Shown here in pieces: positions 23,554-34,500 of a DNA stretch of 64,000 nucleotides. Where the stretch lies: positions 123,305,671 to 123,369,670 of the forward strand of contig NC_068939.1 in NCBI RefSeq assembly GCF_016801865.2. The letters run 5' to 3'. The stretch is from Culex pipiens pallens. Its lineage: Eukaryota; Arthropoda; Insecta; Diptera; Culicidae. Position 1 is the first letter of the stretch; each line of letters starts with the position of its first letter. The translations under genes were made by a program, and so were the position numbers. The notes beneath the pieces are model-generated. The model saw only the letters and a program-made list of their open reading frames with translations. It had not been told where the DNA came from and ran no database searches.

Positions 23554-25855
23554 GTACAAACGGTTGATGTTTGGCATTAGTGCTGCCCCAGAGTTGTTCC
23601 AGAAAATAATGGAGGCTTTGGTAGCCGGCTTGGATGGCGTCATAGTCTACCTTGACGATGTGGTTGTGTTTGGGACGACACAAGATGAGCATGACAAGCG
23701 TTTGACCGCCCTGTTGGAGCGTTTGGAAGAGCATGACGTTCTTCTCAATAAGGAGAAATGCCTTTTCAACGTTGAGACGCTTGAGTTCCTGGGACACGAG
23801 TTGTCTACCAAAGGGGTTCGACCGACAGAATCCAGAATCGAGGCAATTCAGAAGTTCCGAGAACCACAAAACACGGCTGAGCTACGGAGTTTTCTGGGGT
23901 TAGTCGGTTACGTGGGTCGGTTTATCCCGAATCTGGCAGGCAAGACGGAACCGCTTCGGCAGTTGCTACGACTACATGTGACATTCAGGTGGACCGACAT
24001 AGAACGAGCAGCATTCAACGGGATCAAACAAGCGATGTGCAACGTTGATTATCTGGGGTTTTTCAATACAAAGGATCGTACTAAGCTCATCACGGACGCC
24101 AGTCCAGTCGGATTGGGAGCGATTTTACTGCAAGAAGATCAACAAGGCAAATCCCGGGTTATCGCGTACGCTAGCAAAGCACTGACAGAACTGGAAAAGA
24201 AGTACTTTCAGACCGAGCGTGAGGCATTGTCATTGGTGTGGGGAGTCGAGAAATTCCGCCACTACTTGCTGGGGATCAAGTTTCTGCTGCTGACGGATTG
24301 CAAGGCGTTGAAGTTTCTATTCAGTCCACGATCTCGGCCATGTGCCCGCATTGAGCGATGGGTCTTGAGGTTACAGGTGTACACATATGAAATCGATCAC
24401 ATTTCGGGCTCAGCAAACCTGGCAGATGTTTTGTCTCGAATGTCAATCTCTGATGATCCGCAGTTTGATAACGATACGGAGAATTACATACGTTTCGTAA
24501 GCATCCAGGCCGTACCGGAAGCCCTTACCTTCAAGGACGTCGTGAACGCAACAATCGATGACGAGAGCATCCAGCAAGCGCTTGAGTCACTACGTGGAAA
24601 CCAACGGGAAACCATGCCGGCCGAGTTTAAACCATTTATGGACGAACTGTGCTCGGCTAACGGTGTGTTGCTTCGAGGAAATCGTTTGGTGGTCCCACAA
24701 ACGTTGTGGAGCAAGGTGATCCAAATTGCGCATGAGGCTCATCCAGGGATTGAATCGATGAAACGGAGGCTGAGACAAAAGGTTTGGTGGCCAACAATGG
24801 ATAAACAAGTGGCAACTGCAGTTAAACGGTGTAAATCGTGTATACTAGTTTCCAACCTTGGCTCGCCAGAACCATTGCAGCGTTCCAGGATGCCAGAGAA
24901 GGCCTGGACGGATGTGGCCATCGATTTCATGGGGCCGCTGCCCTCCGGCCATTCGCTCCTGGTTCTTGTTGACTATTTTAGTCGATTCACTGAAGTCGTG
25001 GTTATGAAGCAGATCACCGCAAAGCGTACTGTCGAAGTCTTGCACGAAATCTTCTGTAGATTTGGGATTCCAGAGTCGATCAAGGCGGACAATGGGCCAC
25101 AATTCATAAGTGAGGAGATGAGCAGATTCTGTTCGGAGTATGGCATCGAGTTACGACGAACAACGCCATACTGGCCTCAGGCGAACGGTGAGGTGGAAAG
25201 GGCCAACAAGTCAATACTCAAGAATCTCAAGATTAGCCAAGAGTCGGGTGTGGGAGACTGGATTTGGGAGCTGCGGTCATTCTTGCTGATGTACAACTCA
25301 ACACCACATACCACGACGGGAGTGGCACCGTCGTTCTTGATGTTCGGTCGAATACTTCGAGATAAGCTGCCCAGCATCAGCAACCAAACAGCGACGGCGA
25401 ACGAGGAATCTGTCCGTGATCAGGATTGGTCGAAGAAACTCAAGGAGGCAGAGTACACCAACACAAAACGACGCGCCAAACCTACGGAACTCAAAGAAGG
25501 TGCGGTGGTGGTGGCTAAGCGAACAGTAAAGGAGAACAAGCTATCAACTACATTTGCACCAGAGGAGTTTATCATCACGGAGTTGAAGGGTTCAGACGCA
25601 ACATTAAAATCAAATACAACAGGACGGATTCTGCACCGGAACGTGGCACATCTGAAACCATTGCTGGACCAGGACCAGGCGGAACCAGATAACGGGAACT
25701 CGGTGGAAACGAACTCTGTGGCGGAAGATGGACCAGATAATGGATATCCTGCGGACACGATATCTATGGCGGGAGATGAATCATCACCGGGTCGATCCCG
25801 GCCGTCTAGGCGGGCACGCAAGCCCGAGTATCTGCGAGACTACGAAACCTAGCTG
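23554..25855 (+). CDS. Gypsy gag-pol, second exon: RT palm, RNase H, integrase
   Basis: The frame is open in phase from 23554 to the stop near 25852. RT resumes with RLMFGISAAPELFQ and the catalytic YLDD (VIVYLDDVVVFG). An RNase H domain follows (ITDASPVGLGAILLQ). Integrase comes next, with an HHCC zinc finger (HEAHPGI...CKSC), then the DDE core (WTDVAIDFMG, KADNGPQF, and Glu in NGEVERANKS). The C-terminal tail ends YLRDYET. No envelope frame follows; a purine tract and the 3' LTR begin within 30 bp. All catalytic residues are present, so the enzyme is potentially functional if the 141-bp interruption is spliced. The first internal Met is at 23564, but this is not an independent gene. Confidence 0.92.
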
Positions 25856-25863
25856 ATCACATT

Positions 25864-25877
25864 AAAGTAAGGGGGGA
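25864..25877 (+). promoter_or_regulatory. Polypurine tract
   Basis: AAAGTAAGGGGGGA lies directly before the 3' LTR, the expected plus-strand priming site. Confidence 0.85.
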
Positions 25878-25878
25878 A

Positions 25879-26075
25879 TGTAGAGATCTGTACTGGGAGT
25901 TTTGGCAACACGGAAAGGGGCACGGGAGAGAAAGACACCACGCGAGGCCGAGGTCGGACGTGTGTAGTGCGAGTGCGTGTCGAGTGCGACGAGTGCGGAC
26001 AGAAGAAAGCTCGGAATAAAGAAGTGTTAAATATTAGTATACTGTGTTCATCATTACAACGAGAGAAACATAACA
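25879..26075 (+). repeat. 3' LTR
   Basis: This is the 197-bp right LTR, followed by CTTAC. It matches the left copy except at six positions. Confidence 0.93.
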
Positions 26076-26145
26076 CTTACCAAATTTCGATAAGTTTTTA
26101 CCGGTTTCGGTCATTTTCAGTTTACCAATCTGTTCAACAGTTGAA

Positions 26146-26218
26146 GAGCGGCCGTGGCTGACTGGTTACGGTGTTCGCTTTGTAAGCGAATGGTCCTGGG
26201 TTCGATTCCCATCTGCTC
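26146..26218 (+). tRNA. tRNA-like SINE head, anticodon TGT (Thr-like)
   Basis: The acceptor strands GAGCGG and CTGCTC pair with one G-U. The anticodon arm is TTCGC-TTTGTAA-GCGAA. The T arm is TGGG-TTCGATT-CCCA. It is good enough to be called by a tRNA scanner, but it sits at the head of a SINE, so it is probably a pseudo-tRNA promoter. Confidence 0.7.
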
Positions 26219-26283
26219 CCAACGAGAAAGTATTGGAATTATAAATCTTGAAACTCTAAACATGAACGAAAAATCAAACTCGC

Positions 26284-26358
26284 TCGAGTCGGGGTTCGAT
26301 CCCCCGTCCTTTGGATTGGTAAGCAAAAATGCTAACCACTAGGCCATCACGGCTTGGT
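26284..26358 (-). tRNA. Second tRNA-like block in the SINE, opposite strand
   Basis: On the minus strand, TGGCCTAGTGGTTAGCA is a clear D-arm/box A and GGGGATCGAACCCC a T-arm-like hairpin. The anticodon arm is poorly formed. It is likely a degenerate tRNA-related module. Confidence 0.5.
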
Positions 26359-26757
26359 GAGATATGACTGGAATTAGGAATACTGTTACTATCAACTATA
26401 TACGCGCTGGGTCCTTGTCCATTTGGCAAGGGTTCGGAAGTTCTAAATAACGTTTGAACCCGATTGGTGCAAACGTTCTTCAGGGCGGGGCTTGTCGATA
26501 AAGCTGAAGTACCTCGCGCTCGGCAAGCCAGCGTAGAAATGGGTCACCGAAGCTCGGCAGAGCTAACACCTTCCAAATGCCTATGCGAGTTATTTGCATG
26601 TATAGAGTGTAGATCTAAAAATACATGGAAACAACTCAATTTGTAAGAAGTGACCGCGTGGTCCCGTTTGGTTGGTTGCACACACACACACACACACACC
26701 AATCTGTTCAACAGTTGAAAAATCAGTAAACTTTACCGAATGCGATAAAAAATCTAC

Positions 26758-28477
26758 AGTATGTAAAAAAAGTATTTACACCCCTTGGGCACTATGCACA
26801 TTTTGTGATGAAACATGTAAAAAATTTAAAGTTTGACAGGAACCTAGTACTACGTTTTGTTCAAAAACTCATGCCAAACATTTTGCTACAAAAATCTCAT
26901 GAAAAGATGATTTCTATAAAAAGTTATATAACAAATACTATTACGAAAATAAAAAAGGTGCAAAAAAAGTATGTACACCTTTCGAAAAATTAACATAAAT
27001 AATATTATTTGTTGACAAATCACCATAAATCCAGTCTCCCAACTCCAAATAGGCATCCTTGACTGATTAAAAAAAGAATTTGGATTGAATATAAAGTTTA
27101 CTAACTACTTAGTATTTTTTTTTTTTATTGGGTTTAGAACCACTGCGACCATAGAGTTGATCTATTGCGGTGTACCCATTTTATTATCGCATATTTCAGG
27201 ATGACACGTTACCATTGAGGGTAGCTGTCATTGGCTGATAATGCGGTATCTCCCAGTTTGGTGAGATTTCCAGAATGAAATCAACAACCTTGCTGGGGTT
27301 TTCATGCCAGATCTCAGCAGGACTTAAAATTGCCTGACTACTTAGTATAAAAGTTTATATAACTCTGGAAATTCTATATAAAACTTATCTAAACTTAATT
27401 TTGCAAACTTTTAATTCAACTAAATGTCAATATATTACCATATAATTGCTAAATAAACATTTTGGACTGGGTATAACACCGTTTTGGGGGTATTTGTATC
27501 GATAGAATAGAGTTTTTGTTGGAATTTCGTACCAACCCGGAATTACGTCGTAGGAAAATCCGCCGGCATCCGAACCGGTCCACGATTCACAAGTCAACCT
27601 ATGTGGAATCGGAATGGGCATAAAATTTCCGATCTTTTGATACCCAAACATCTAGGTTTTCTTTAAAACCTACGTTTTTAAATACCTGGGCAAAAAGTAA
27701 GTTTGATCCACGAGAACAAAAATTACGAAATTCCATACATTTTTGGCAGGTTGCTCAAACGAAACCATAACAACGTTTTTGCTTAGGTATTTAAAAACGT
27801 AGGTTTTAAAGAAAACCTAGATGTATGGGTATCAAAAGATCGGAAATTTTATGCCCTTTCCGATTCCACATAGGTTGACTTGTGAATCGTGGACCGGTTC
27901 GGATGCCGGCGGATTTTCCTACGACGTAATTCCGGGTTGGTACGAAATTCCAACAAAAACTCTATTCTATCGATACAAATACCCCCAAAACGGTGTTATA
28001 CCCAGTCCAAAATGTTTATTTAGCAATTATATGGTAATATATTGACATTTAGTTGAATTAAAAGTTTGCAAAATTAAGTTTAGATAAGTTTTATATAGAA
28101 TTTCCAGAGTTATATAAACTTTTATACTAAGTAGTTAGTAAACTTTATATTCAATCCAAATTCTTTTTTTAATCAGTCAAGGGTGCCTATTTGGAGTTGG
28201 GAGACTGGATTTATGGTGATATGTCAACAAATAACATTATTTATGTTAATTTTTCGAATGGTGTGCAAACTTTTTTTGCACCTTTTTTATTTTCGTAATA
28301 GTATTTGTTATATAACTTTTTATAGAAATCATCTTTTCATGAGCTTTTTGCAGCAAAATTGCTTGAGTTTCTGAACAAAACGTAGTACTAGGTTCCCGCC
28401 AAACTTTAAATTTTTTACATGTTTCATCACAAAATGTGCATAGTGCCCAAGGGGTGTAAATACTTTTTTTACATACT
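26758..28477. mobile_element. Long-armed foldback element, TA-flanked, Tc1/mariner-like ends
   Basis: The left end CAGTATGTAAAAAAAGTATT and its reverse complement at 28,450-28,477 are flanked by TA. The two arms, each about 700 bp, are inverted copies that meet at a spacer of roughly 90 bp near 27,694-27,783. Near-identical 74-codon open frames appear in opposite orientation (27427-27651 and 27821-28045) only because the arms are inverted copies. The left arm carries an extra 221-bp insertion. No transposase. Confidence 0.85.
27116..27336 (-). mobile_element. 5'-truncated LINE/SINE fragment in the left arm
   Basis: The 221-bp insert is flanked by the 12-bp duplication ACTACTTAGTAT (27104-27115 and 27337-27348). 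It starts with a T-run on the plus strand, which is a poly(A) tail on the minus strand preceded by AATAAA. The right arm lacks it and gives the empty site. Confidence 0.8.
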
Positions 28478-30173
28478 GTAAGTGTGTATGTTTAGTATGT
28501 TTACTTGAAGTCTAGGATGTCAAATTAAGAAGTTAATTTTTTGAGTGATTTTATAACCTTTCCTTATTGAGGTGAGAAAGGCAAAAAGCATTCAATCAAA
28601 TGTCTGCTGAATTTCATTAATCTGTAAGACAAAATTGACAATAAAAAAAATAAACACACCATAAGGCTCGTACAAATTTTATTTCAAGTTAATGTTCCCC
28701 CCCCCCCCTTCAAAATTTGGGCGAAAAATCAGGGGGCAAACATAATATTTTTTTCAAAACACTTCATAATTTCAATGGAAATTTAACTGCAATCATCTAA
28801 AATCAATTTAAAATGCATTCCCCTGCGTTTAGAATCACTTTTAAAATGTTTGGGTTAATTAAAAAACTTTTGAAGTTTTGAAAATTTTTGCTGTTTGGTA
28901 CCACTTTTCGCTAAAACTTATGTTTTCATCAAATCTTACATTCTTTGAAAACTAATGATTGCAAAACAACTGAACTAGTGTAAAATGCATTTTAAAGCGC
29001 TTTTTCATTCAAATGTTGAAACTATGGGAACAAAAACTTTGAAAAATATTTGCATCAGCCTAATGAATAAAATAATAAATAAAACATTCAGAATTTATCA
29101 ATTATTGTTTATTGCTTCAGGAAACGTTGGACAATATTTTTAATCCAATTAACATAATCATGTTTTTTGCTTTTTTTAAATTTTGTTTTTTCTTCTTTTC
29201 TTGTAGTAGGAAATTTATTCACTAGGGATGAATAAATGTGCAGTTTTTGGAGTTTTATGTCTTGAAAACACGTTTTGCCCAAAGCAAACGAATATAGTGA
29301 AACTCTTGAGTTAGGGATAAATTTAAAAAAAAACCCACAAAAAAAAACTTCATTTAAAACATAGAAAATTATACCGGTATCAAAATGTGATTGATAAAGT
29401 TTATTTGAAAACACTTTTAATGTTTAATTTATCTCAGTTTTAATACATGGAATAAAATGCTTTGCATCGTAGCAACTTATATTCTGATTCTCAAAGTCAA
29501 AATTTGAAAATTGTTGATAAATTCCTTAGCTATTTGTATTTTTTTTTTCAGATGTATTAGTATATCAACAAAGAAACTGTTTAAAAAAAATTAAAGTACT
29601 TGATCGATTTTAAATTTAGTTTACTCATGAAAACCATGTTTATAAACTTTTATGAACTTAATTTTCAATTTATTTGAGATTTTACAACTTTTTCAAATTT
29701 GTAAAGCTATGTGAAAGAAAAATCAATCTTATCATAAGCACAAAATTTACCTCTTTGGTCCCCTAAATCTTATAAAAAAGTTCAAATAATCCAAATGATC
29801 ACATTGAACTTTATGAAAGATTATTCAAATCGATTAGGAAATTCCTTCCCAAGAAAATAATATTAAGTACCAGTTTTGTATGGATAGCTGCCAAAATTGT
29901 ATGGGACTTGTAAAGGCAAACTAATGACGCAAAATGGCTTCCTTGGTTATAGGTATTACATTACTTCTTTTAAAAAAAGATCTGCTCATAAAATGAACAT
30001 TTCATATTAGTAGGAAAAAATATCTAAATATTTTAAATCTTTCGACAGAATGAAATGACGGTCATCTGAGCGGTTCTCTAAATTTTCCAGTATTGACTTT
30101 TCATTGGGCAAAACAATATTATATCGTATTTTTCATTTTTGCATCATTAACATCAATTTTGAGTTCTTCGACC
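28478..30173. other. AT-rich intergenic repeat debris
   Basis: No gene. The segment 28,480-28,600 shares phrases with 38,690-38,840 (AATTAAGAAGTT..., CCTTTCCTTATTGAGGTGAG), a dispersed mosquito-type repeat end. A C-run lies near 28,690. The segment 29,880-29,945 is a fragment of the repeat found at 14,700 and 36,960. Confidence 0.5.
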
Positions 30174-30187
30174 CATTTTGAATGTCA

Positions 30188-30408
30188 CTCAAGTATCGGA
30201 CTTACATTCCCATCCACTTCCCCGTGTCTTACCACTGGTCGTGGCTGGCGTTTGGTATTGATCAGCATGATAGGAACCTTTGAAAATTACGAAGGGGTGA
30301 TGATTGGTTCCTACTTTACATCTGCGGTCCACGGAGCAATTTTTGGGGGTCCTGGTCAATAACGAAGTAGCAGCTACGGGTAGAAACCAATGCTATGCTA
30401 TGTTATGC
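30188..30408 (+). mobile_element. 5'-truncated retroposon tail ending in TATGCT repeats
   Basis: The 221-bp fragment is flanked by CATTTTGAATGTCA / CATTTCGAATGTCA (30174-30187 and 30409-30422, one mismatch). Its sequence, including CCACTGGTCGTGGC and TATTGATCAGCATGATAGG, matches the 3' end of the element at 51433-53530, and it also ends in a TATGCT-type tail. Confidence 0.75.
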
Positions 30409-30422
30409 CATTTCGAATGTCA

Positions 30423-32348
30423 AATTTGTTTCAGATGCTGATGTATGGTCTGGACTATGAAAAGAGAATGAAATTTCGGATACAGTTGGCAACGTGTGTG
30501 GGCTTTCCCATTTTTATGGATTTTTTTTTCTCATGGTAGGTTAATCAAACAGCTCTTACTAAAGAAACAAATTATAAATCTTGATGAAAATTTAGGAGTA
30601 TGTTGTTCGCGGGAAATGCAATCTTTGGGATATTAACACGATTTGCAAACGTCTGATCTCGACCCTATTTTCAATAAATTCGCTGAAAATCATCCCAAGT
30701 AGGGGAACAGCATCTAATTCCAGCGTGCCTCTAATGTTGGCAGGTCAGAACTTTGACATTCAATTAAAGCTAATTAAAAGCGTTTTCAACTGAAATCGAG
30801 TGATAAATAGCTCAATGAGAAGTGAGCAAGCAAGTTTCTATCAAAAGTTTTGCAAAATTAGTTGTTTAAATAGTGAAAATCAGCAAATTGGATGGAGTTA
30901 GGAGCGAGTGCTTAACCTGCCAAACATACGAGAATTTCCCCTACTCAAAAAAAAAAAATGAAAAGAAAAAAAAACACAACTTGGAAATATGGTAGCTGAG
31001 ATCCAGGCGACACAAAATTTTACTTATTTTTACCACACACGGACATCACTTGATTTTCACGGGAAAAATAATCTAAAAATTCGAGAGATTTTTGCGACAA
31101 ATTTGTCTTGATAAAATATTTTATTTACGTAAGTAGATGTTATGTCCAAGTCAAAAGTTGTCATTAAACATAAAAAAATGTCATCAAATGAAAATGTTTA
31201 TTTATTATTTTTGCTTTATTTGACTTCTGACAATTACCAAAAAAAAACACACCAAAGTTTTGATTTAATTTATCTAAAAATTACTATAAATTCAGATGAA
31301 CAAATTCGTTAAATATGAATCAAAATTTGTTCAGCTTGATTTCTCGAAAAAAGCTAAAAAATTGAAGTCAATTGGCATAACTGAGACTAATCGGATTCAA
31401 AACTTATCCTGCTGGAAAATCCTAAATGAAAATTTAATTTTAATTATTTTATACAAATATGAACCCACCTTATCCAACGGTACGACTCGCAGCTTAGAAC
31501 GAAGTAAAAACCGGTAGCGTTTTACAAGATTTTGATCCGCAGATAAAAATCGCTCGAGGCTGCTGGGCTTCGGTGGCTGGTGCGGCATCAGGAATTTCGG
31601 ACCGTTTTCATCCCGAGTCCATCCTCGGGAGATTATATAAATATTGATGCGATTTGTCTGCGCGCACATCTTAGTCGTTGCAGCTGCAGACACGGTGATT
31701 GACGGAGTCTGGTAAGGATCTCTGGTCTGTGGTTGGGGAGCAACAGACCGATATTGGCTGCGGAATATGAGTTCGACTCTTGATATTTTTTGTGGCGGAT
31801 TTCGTATTAGAAATGGATCAACAGAATCTAAGAGTTAATCGTCAGAAGAAGAAGAAAATCCAGACTGAAATTAACACCAATAGCAATTAGTCTCTCAACG
31901 GCTTAATTGATCGAACTGCAGTCCAAACTCAGTCATTTCCGTTCCGTGAACTGCAAACCTGCAAACTGACCTTGGACCGGATCCATAAAATTTTACCACT
32001 GGAAAAAAAAAAGTTCTCAAACAACTCAAGTTCTGAAACAGAATCAGTTTGAAAAAATATCGTAATGAATGACCATGCCGCTGGCGAAACTTTCTTCCAT
32101 TAGCGCAGGAGCGCCACCAAACCATTCACTCTTGTGGCCTGCCCGGATCGCTAATTGTCCGTCTTGGCCAAGTTCCCGACCACCGCCGCCGCCGAGAGGG
32201 CGTTTTTACGAGCGAAACATTTCATTAACTCATCTTCGCCTTCACGACGAGCAGCAACTACGTTGATGAGGATTCTCGGAGCGAACTTGGTTTAGGGGAG
32301 GAGGGCTTGTGTTGGGAAAACGAGGAAAACAAGAAGACGAGTGGATAA
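30423..32348. other. Intergenic, with one promoter-like segment
   Basis: AT-rich to 31,450, then GC-richer sequence (31,480-31,760; 32,060-32,270) of more unique character. No coding exon recognised. Confidence 0.4.
31634..31717 (+). promoter_or_regulatory. Candidate core promoter and non-coding first exon
   Basis: TATATAAAT (31634-31642) lies about 39 bp before TTAGTCG, an initiator-like site near 31672. CTG|GTAAGG at 31709-31717 is a strong splice donor 40 nt later. This could be a non-coding exon 1 of a gene whose next exon I could not find. The spacing is a little long for a TATA-initiator pair. Confidence 0.35.
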
Positions 32349-32645
32349 GAAGACAACAAGACAACAAGACAACAAGACAACAAGACAACAAGACAACAAG
32401 ACAACAAGACAACAAGACAACAAGACAACAAGACAACAAGACAACAAGACAACAAGACAACAAGACAACAAGACAACAAGACAACAAGACAACAAGACAA
32501 CAAGACAACAAGACAACAAGACAACAAGACAACAAGACAACAAGACAACAAGACAACAAGACAACAAGACAACAAGACAACAAGACAACAAGACAACAAG
32601 ACAACAAGACAACAAGACAACAAGACAACAAGACAACAAGACAAC
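32349..32645. repeat. Simple repeat, 8-bp unit AAGACAAC (about 37 copies)
   Basis: Almost perfect tandem octamer, grading directly into the AAAAAC tract. Confidence 0.97.
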
Positions 32646-34265
32646 AAAAACAAAAACAAAAACAAAAACAAAAACAAAAACAAAAACAAAAACAAAAACA
32701 AAAACAAAAACAAAAACAAAAACAAAAACAAAAACAAAAACAAAAACAAAAACAAAAACAAAAACAAAAACAAAAACAAAAACAAAAACAAAAACAAAAA
32801 CAAAAACAAAAACAAAAACAAAAACAAAAACAAAAACAAAAACAAAAACAAAAACAAAAACAAAAACAAAAAACAAAAACAAAAACAAAAACAAAAACAA
32901 AAACAAAAACAAAAACAAAAACAAAAACAAAAACAAAAACAAAAACAAAAACAAAAACAAAAACAAAAACAAAAACAAAAACAAAAACAAAAACAAAAAC
33001 AAAAACAAAAACAAAAACAAAAACAAAAACAAAAACAAAAAAACAAAAAAAAACAAAAACAAAAACAAAAACAAAAACAAAAACAAAAACAAAAACAAAA
33101 ACAAAACAAAAACAAAAACAAAAACAAAAACAAAAACAAAAACAAAAACAAAAACAAAAACAAAAACAAAAACAAAAACAAAAACAAAAACAAAAACAAA
33201 AACAAAAACAAAAACAAAAACAAAAACAAAAACAAAAACAAAAACAAAAACAAAAACAAAAACAAAAACAAAAACAAAAACAAAAACAAAAACAAAAACA
33301 AAAACAAAAACAAAAACAAAAACAAAAACAAAAACAAAAACAAAAACAAAAACAAAAACAAAAACAAAAACAAAAACAAAAACAAAAACAAAAACAAAAA
33401 CAAAAACAAAAACAAAAACAAAAACAAAAACAAAAACAAAAACAAAAACAAAAACAAAAACAAAAACAAAAACAAAAACAAAAACAAAAACAAAAACAAA
33501 AACAAAAACAAAAACAAAAACAAAAACAAAAACAAAAACAAAAACAAAAACAAAAACAAAAACAAAAACAAAAACAAAAACAAAAACAAAAACAAAAACA
33601 AAAACAAAAACAAAAACAAAAACAAAAACAAAAACAAAAACAAAAACAAAAACAAAAACAAAAACAAAAACAAAAACAAAAACAAAAACAAAAACAAAAA
33701 CAAAAACAAAAACAAAAACAAAAACAAAAACAAAAACAAAAACAAAAACAAAAACAAAAACAAAAACAAAAACAAAAACAAAAACAAAAACAAAAACAAA
33801 AACAAAAACAAAAACAAAAACAAAAACAAAAACAAAAACAAAAACAAAAACAAAAACAAAAACAAAAACAAAAACAAAAACAAAAACAAAAACAAAAACA
33901 AAAACAAAAACAAAAACAAAAACAAAAACAAAAACAAAAACAAAAACAAAAACAAAAACAAAAACAAAAACAAAAACAAAAACAAAAACAAAAACAAAAA
34001 CAAAAACAAAAACAAAAACAAAAACAAAAACAAAAACAAAAACAAAAACAAAACAAAAACAAAAACAAAAACAAAAACAAAAACAAAAACAAAAACAAAA
34101 ACAAAAACAAAAACAAAAACAAAAACAAAAACAAAAACAAAAACAAAAACAAAAACAAAAACAAAAACAAAAACAAAAACAAAAACAAAAACAAAAACAA
34201 AAACAAAAACAAAAACAAAAACAAAAACAAAAACAAAAACAAAAACAAAAACAAAAACAAAAACA
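32646..34265. repeat. Simple repeat, 6-bp unit AAAAAC (about 270 copies)
   Basis: About 1.6 kb of nearly pure hexamer, using only A and C on the plus strand. Only a few phase breaks occur (about 32870, 33038-33052, 33103, 34050). It creates meaningless open frames of 600-740 codons on both strands (KQ/NK/TK and FL/FV/FC dipeptides). Confidence 0.98.
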
Positions 34266-34500
34266 AGACATTGAAGACATTGAAGACATTGAAGACATTG
34301 AAGACATTGAAGACATTGAAGACATTGAAGACATTGAAGACATTGAAGACATTGAAGACATTGAAGACATTGAAGACATTGAAGACATTGAAGACATTGA
34401 AGACATTGAAGACATTGAAGACATTGAAGACATTGAAGACATTGAAGACATTGCAGACGTTGAAGATGTTGAAGACATTGCAGACGTTGAAGACATTGAA
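34266..34500. repeat. Simple repeat, 9-bp unit ACATTGAAG (about 26 copies)
   Basis: Perfect at its left end, decaying at its right end (TTGCAGACG, ATGTTGAAG variants), then unique DNA. It shares the AAGACA core with the 8-bp tract. Confidence 0.96.

Larger units (their letters stand above)
11410..26075 (+). mobile_element. Ty3/gypsy LTR retrotransposon (mag-like), 14.7 kb with nested insertion and satellite
   Basis: Two 197-bp LTRs in direct orientation start TGTAGAGATC and end ACATAACA. They are flanked by the perfect 5-bp duplication CTTAC (11405-11409 and 26076-26080). After the 5' LTR, TGGCGACGA can serve as a tRNA-Ser primer-binding site. A purine tract precedes the 3' LTR. Gag, protease, RT, RNase H and integrase lie in the canonical order with no envelope gene. 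Single-frame gag-pol plus a tRNA-Ser primer suggests the mag clade. The size is inflated by a leader satellite and a 5.3-kb DNA element nested in it; without these the element would be about 5-6 kb. Confidence 0.93.
26146..26697 (+). mobile_element. tRNA-derived SINE with (CA)n tail
   Basis: The 552-bp insertion is flanked by the 22-bp direct repeat that starts ACCAATCTGTTC (26124-26145 and 26698-26719). The head is a tRNA-like sequence with intact Pol III boxes (TGGCTGACTGG and GGTTCGATTCCC). The body ends in a (CA)n microsatellite. About 140 bp into the body is a second tRNA-like block on the opposite strand. The CA tail fits LINE-mediated mobilisation with a short-repeat 3' end. Confidence 0.85.

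Noticed and set aside
26146..26218. Functional tRNA-Thr(TGT) gene
   Set aside because: The 22-bp target duplication and (CA)n tail place it at the head of a SINE.
27427..28045. Two identical-looking 74-codon proteins in opposite orientation
   Set aside because: They are the two arms of an inverted-repeat element; no start context or family match.
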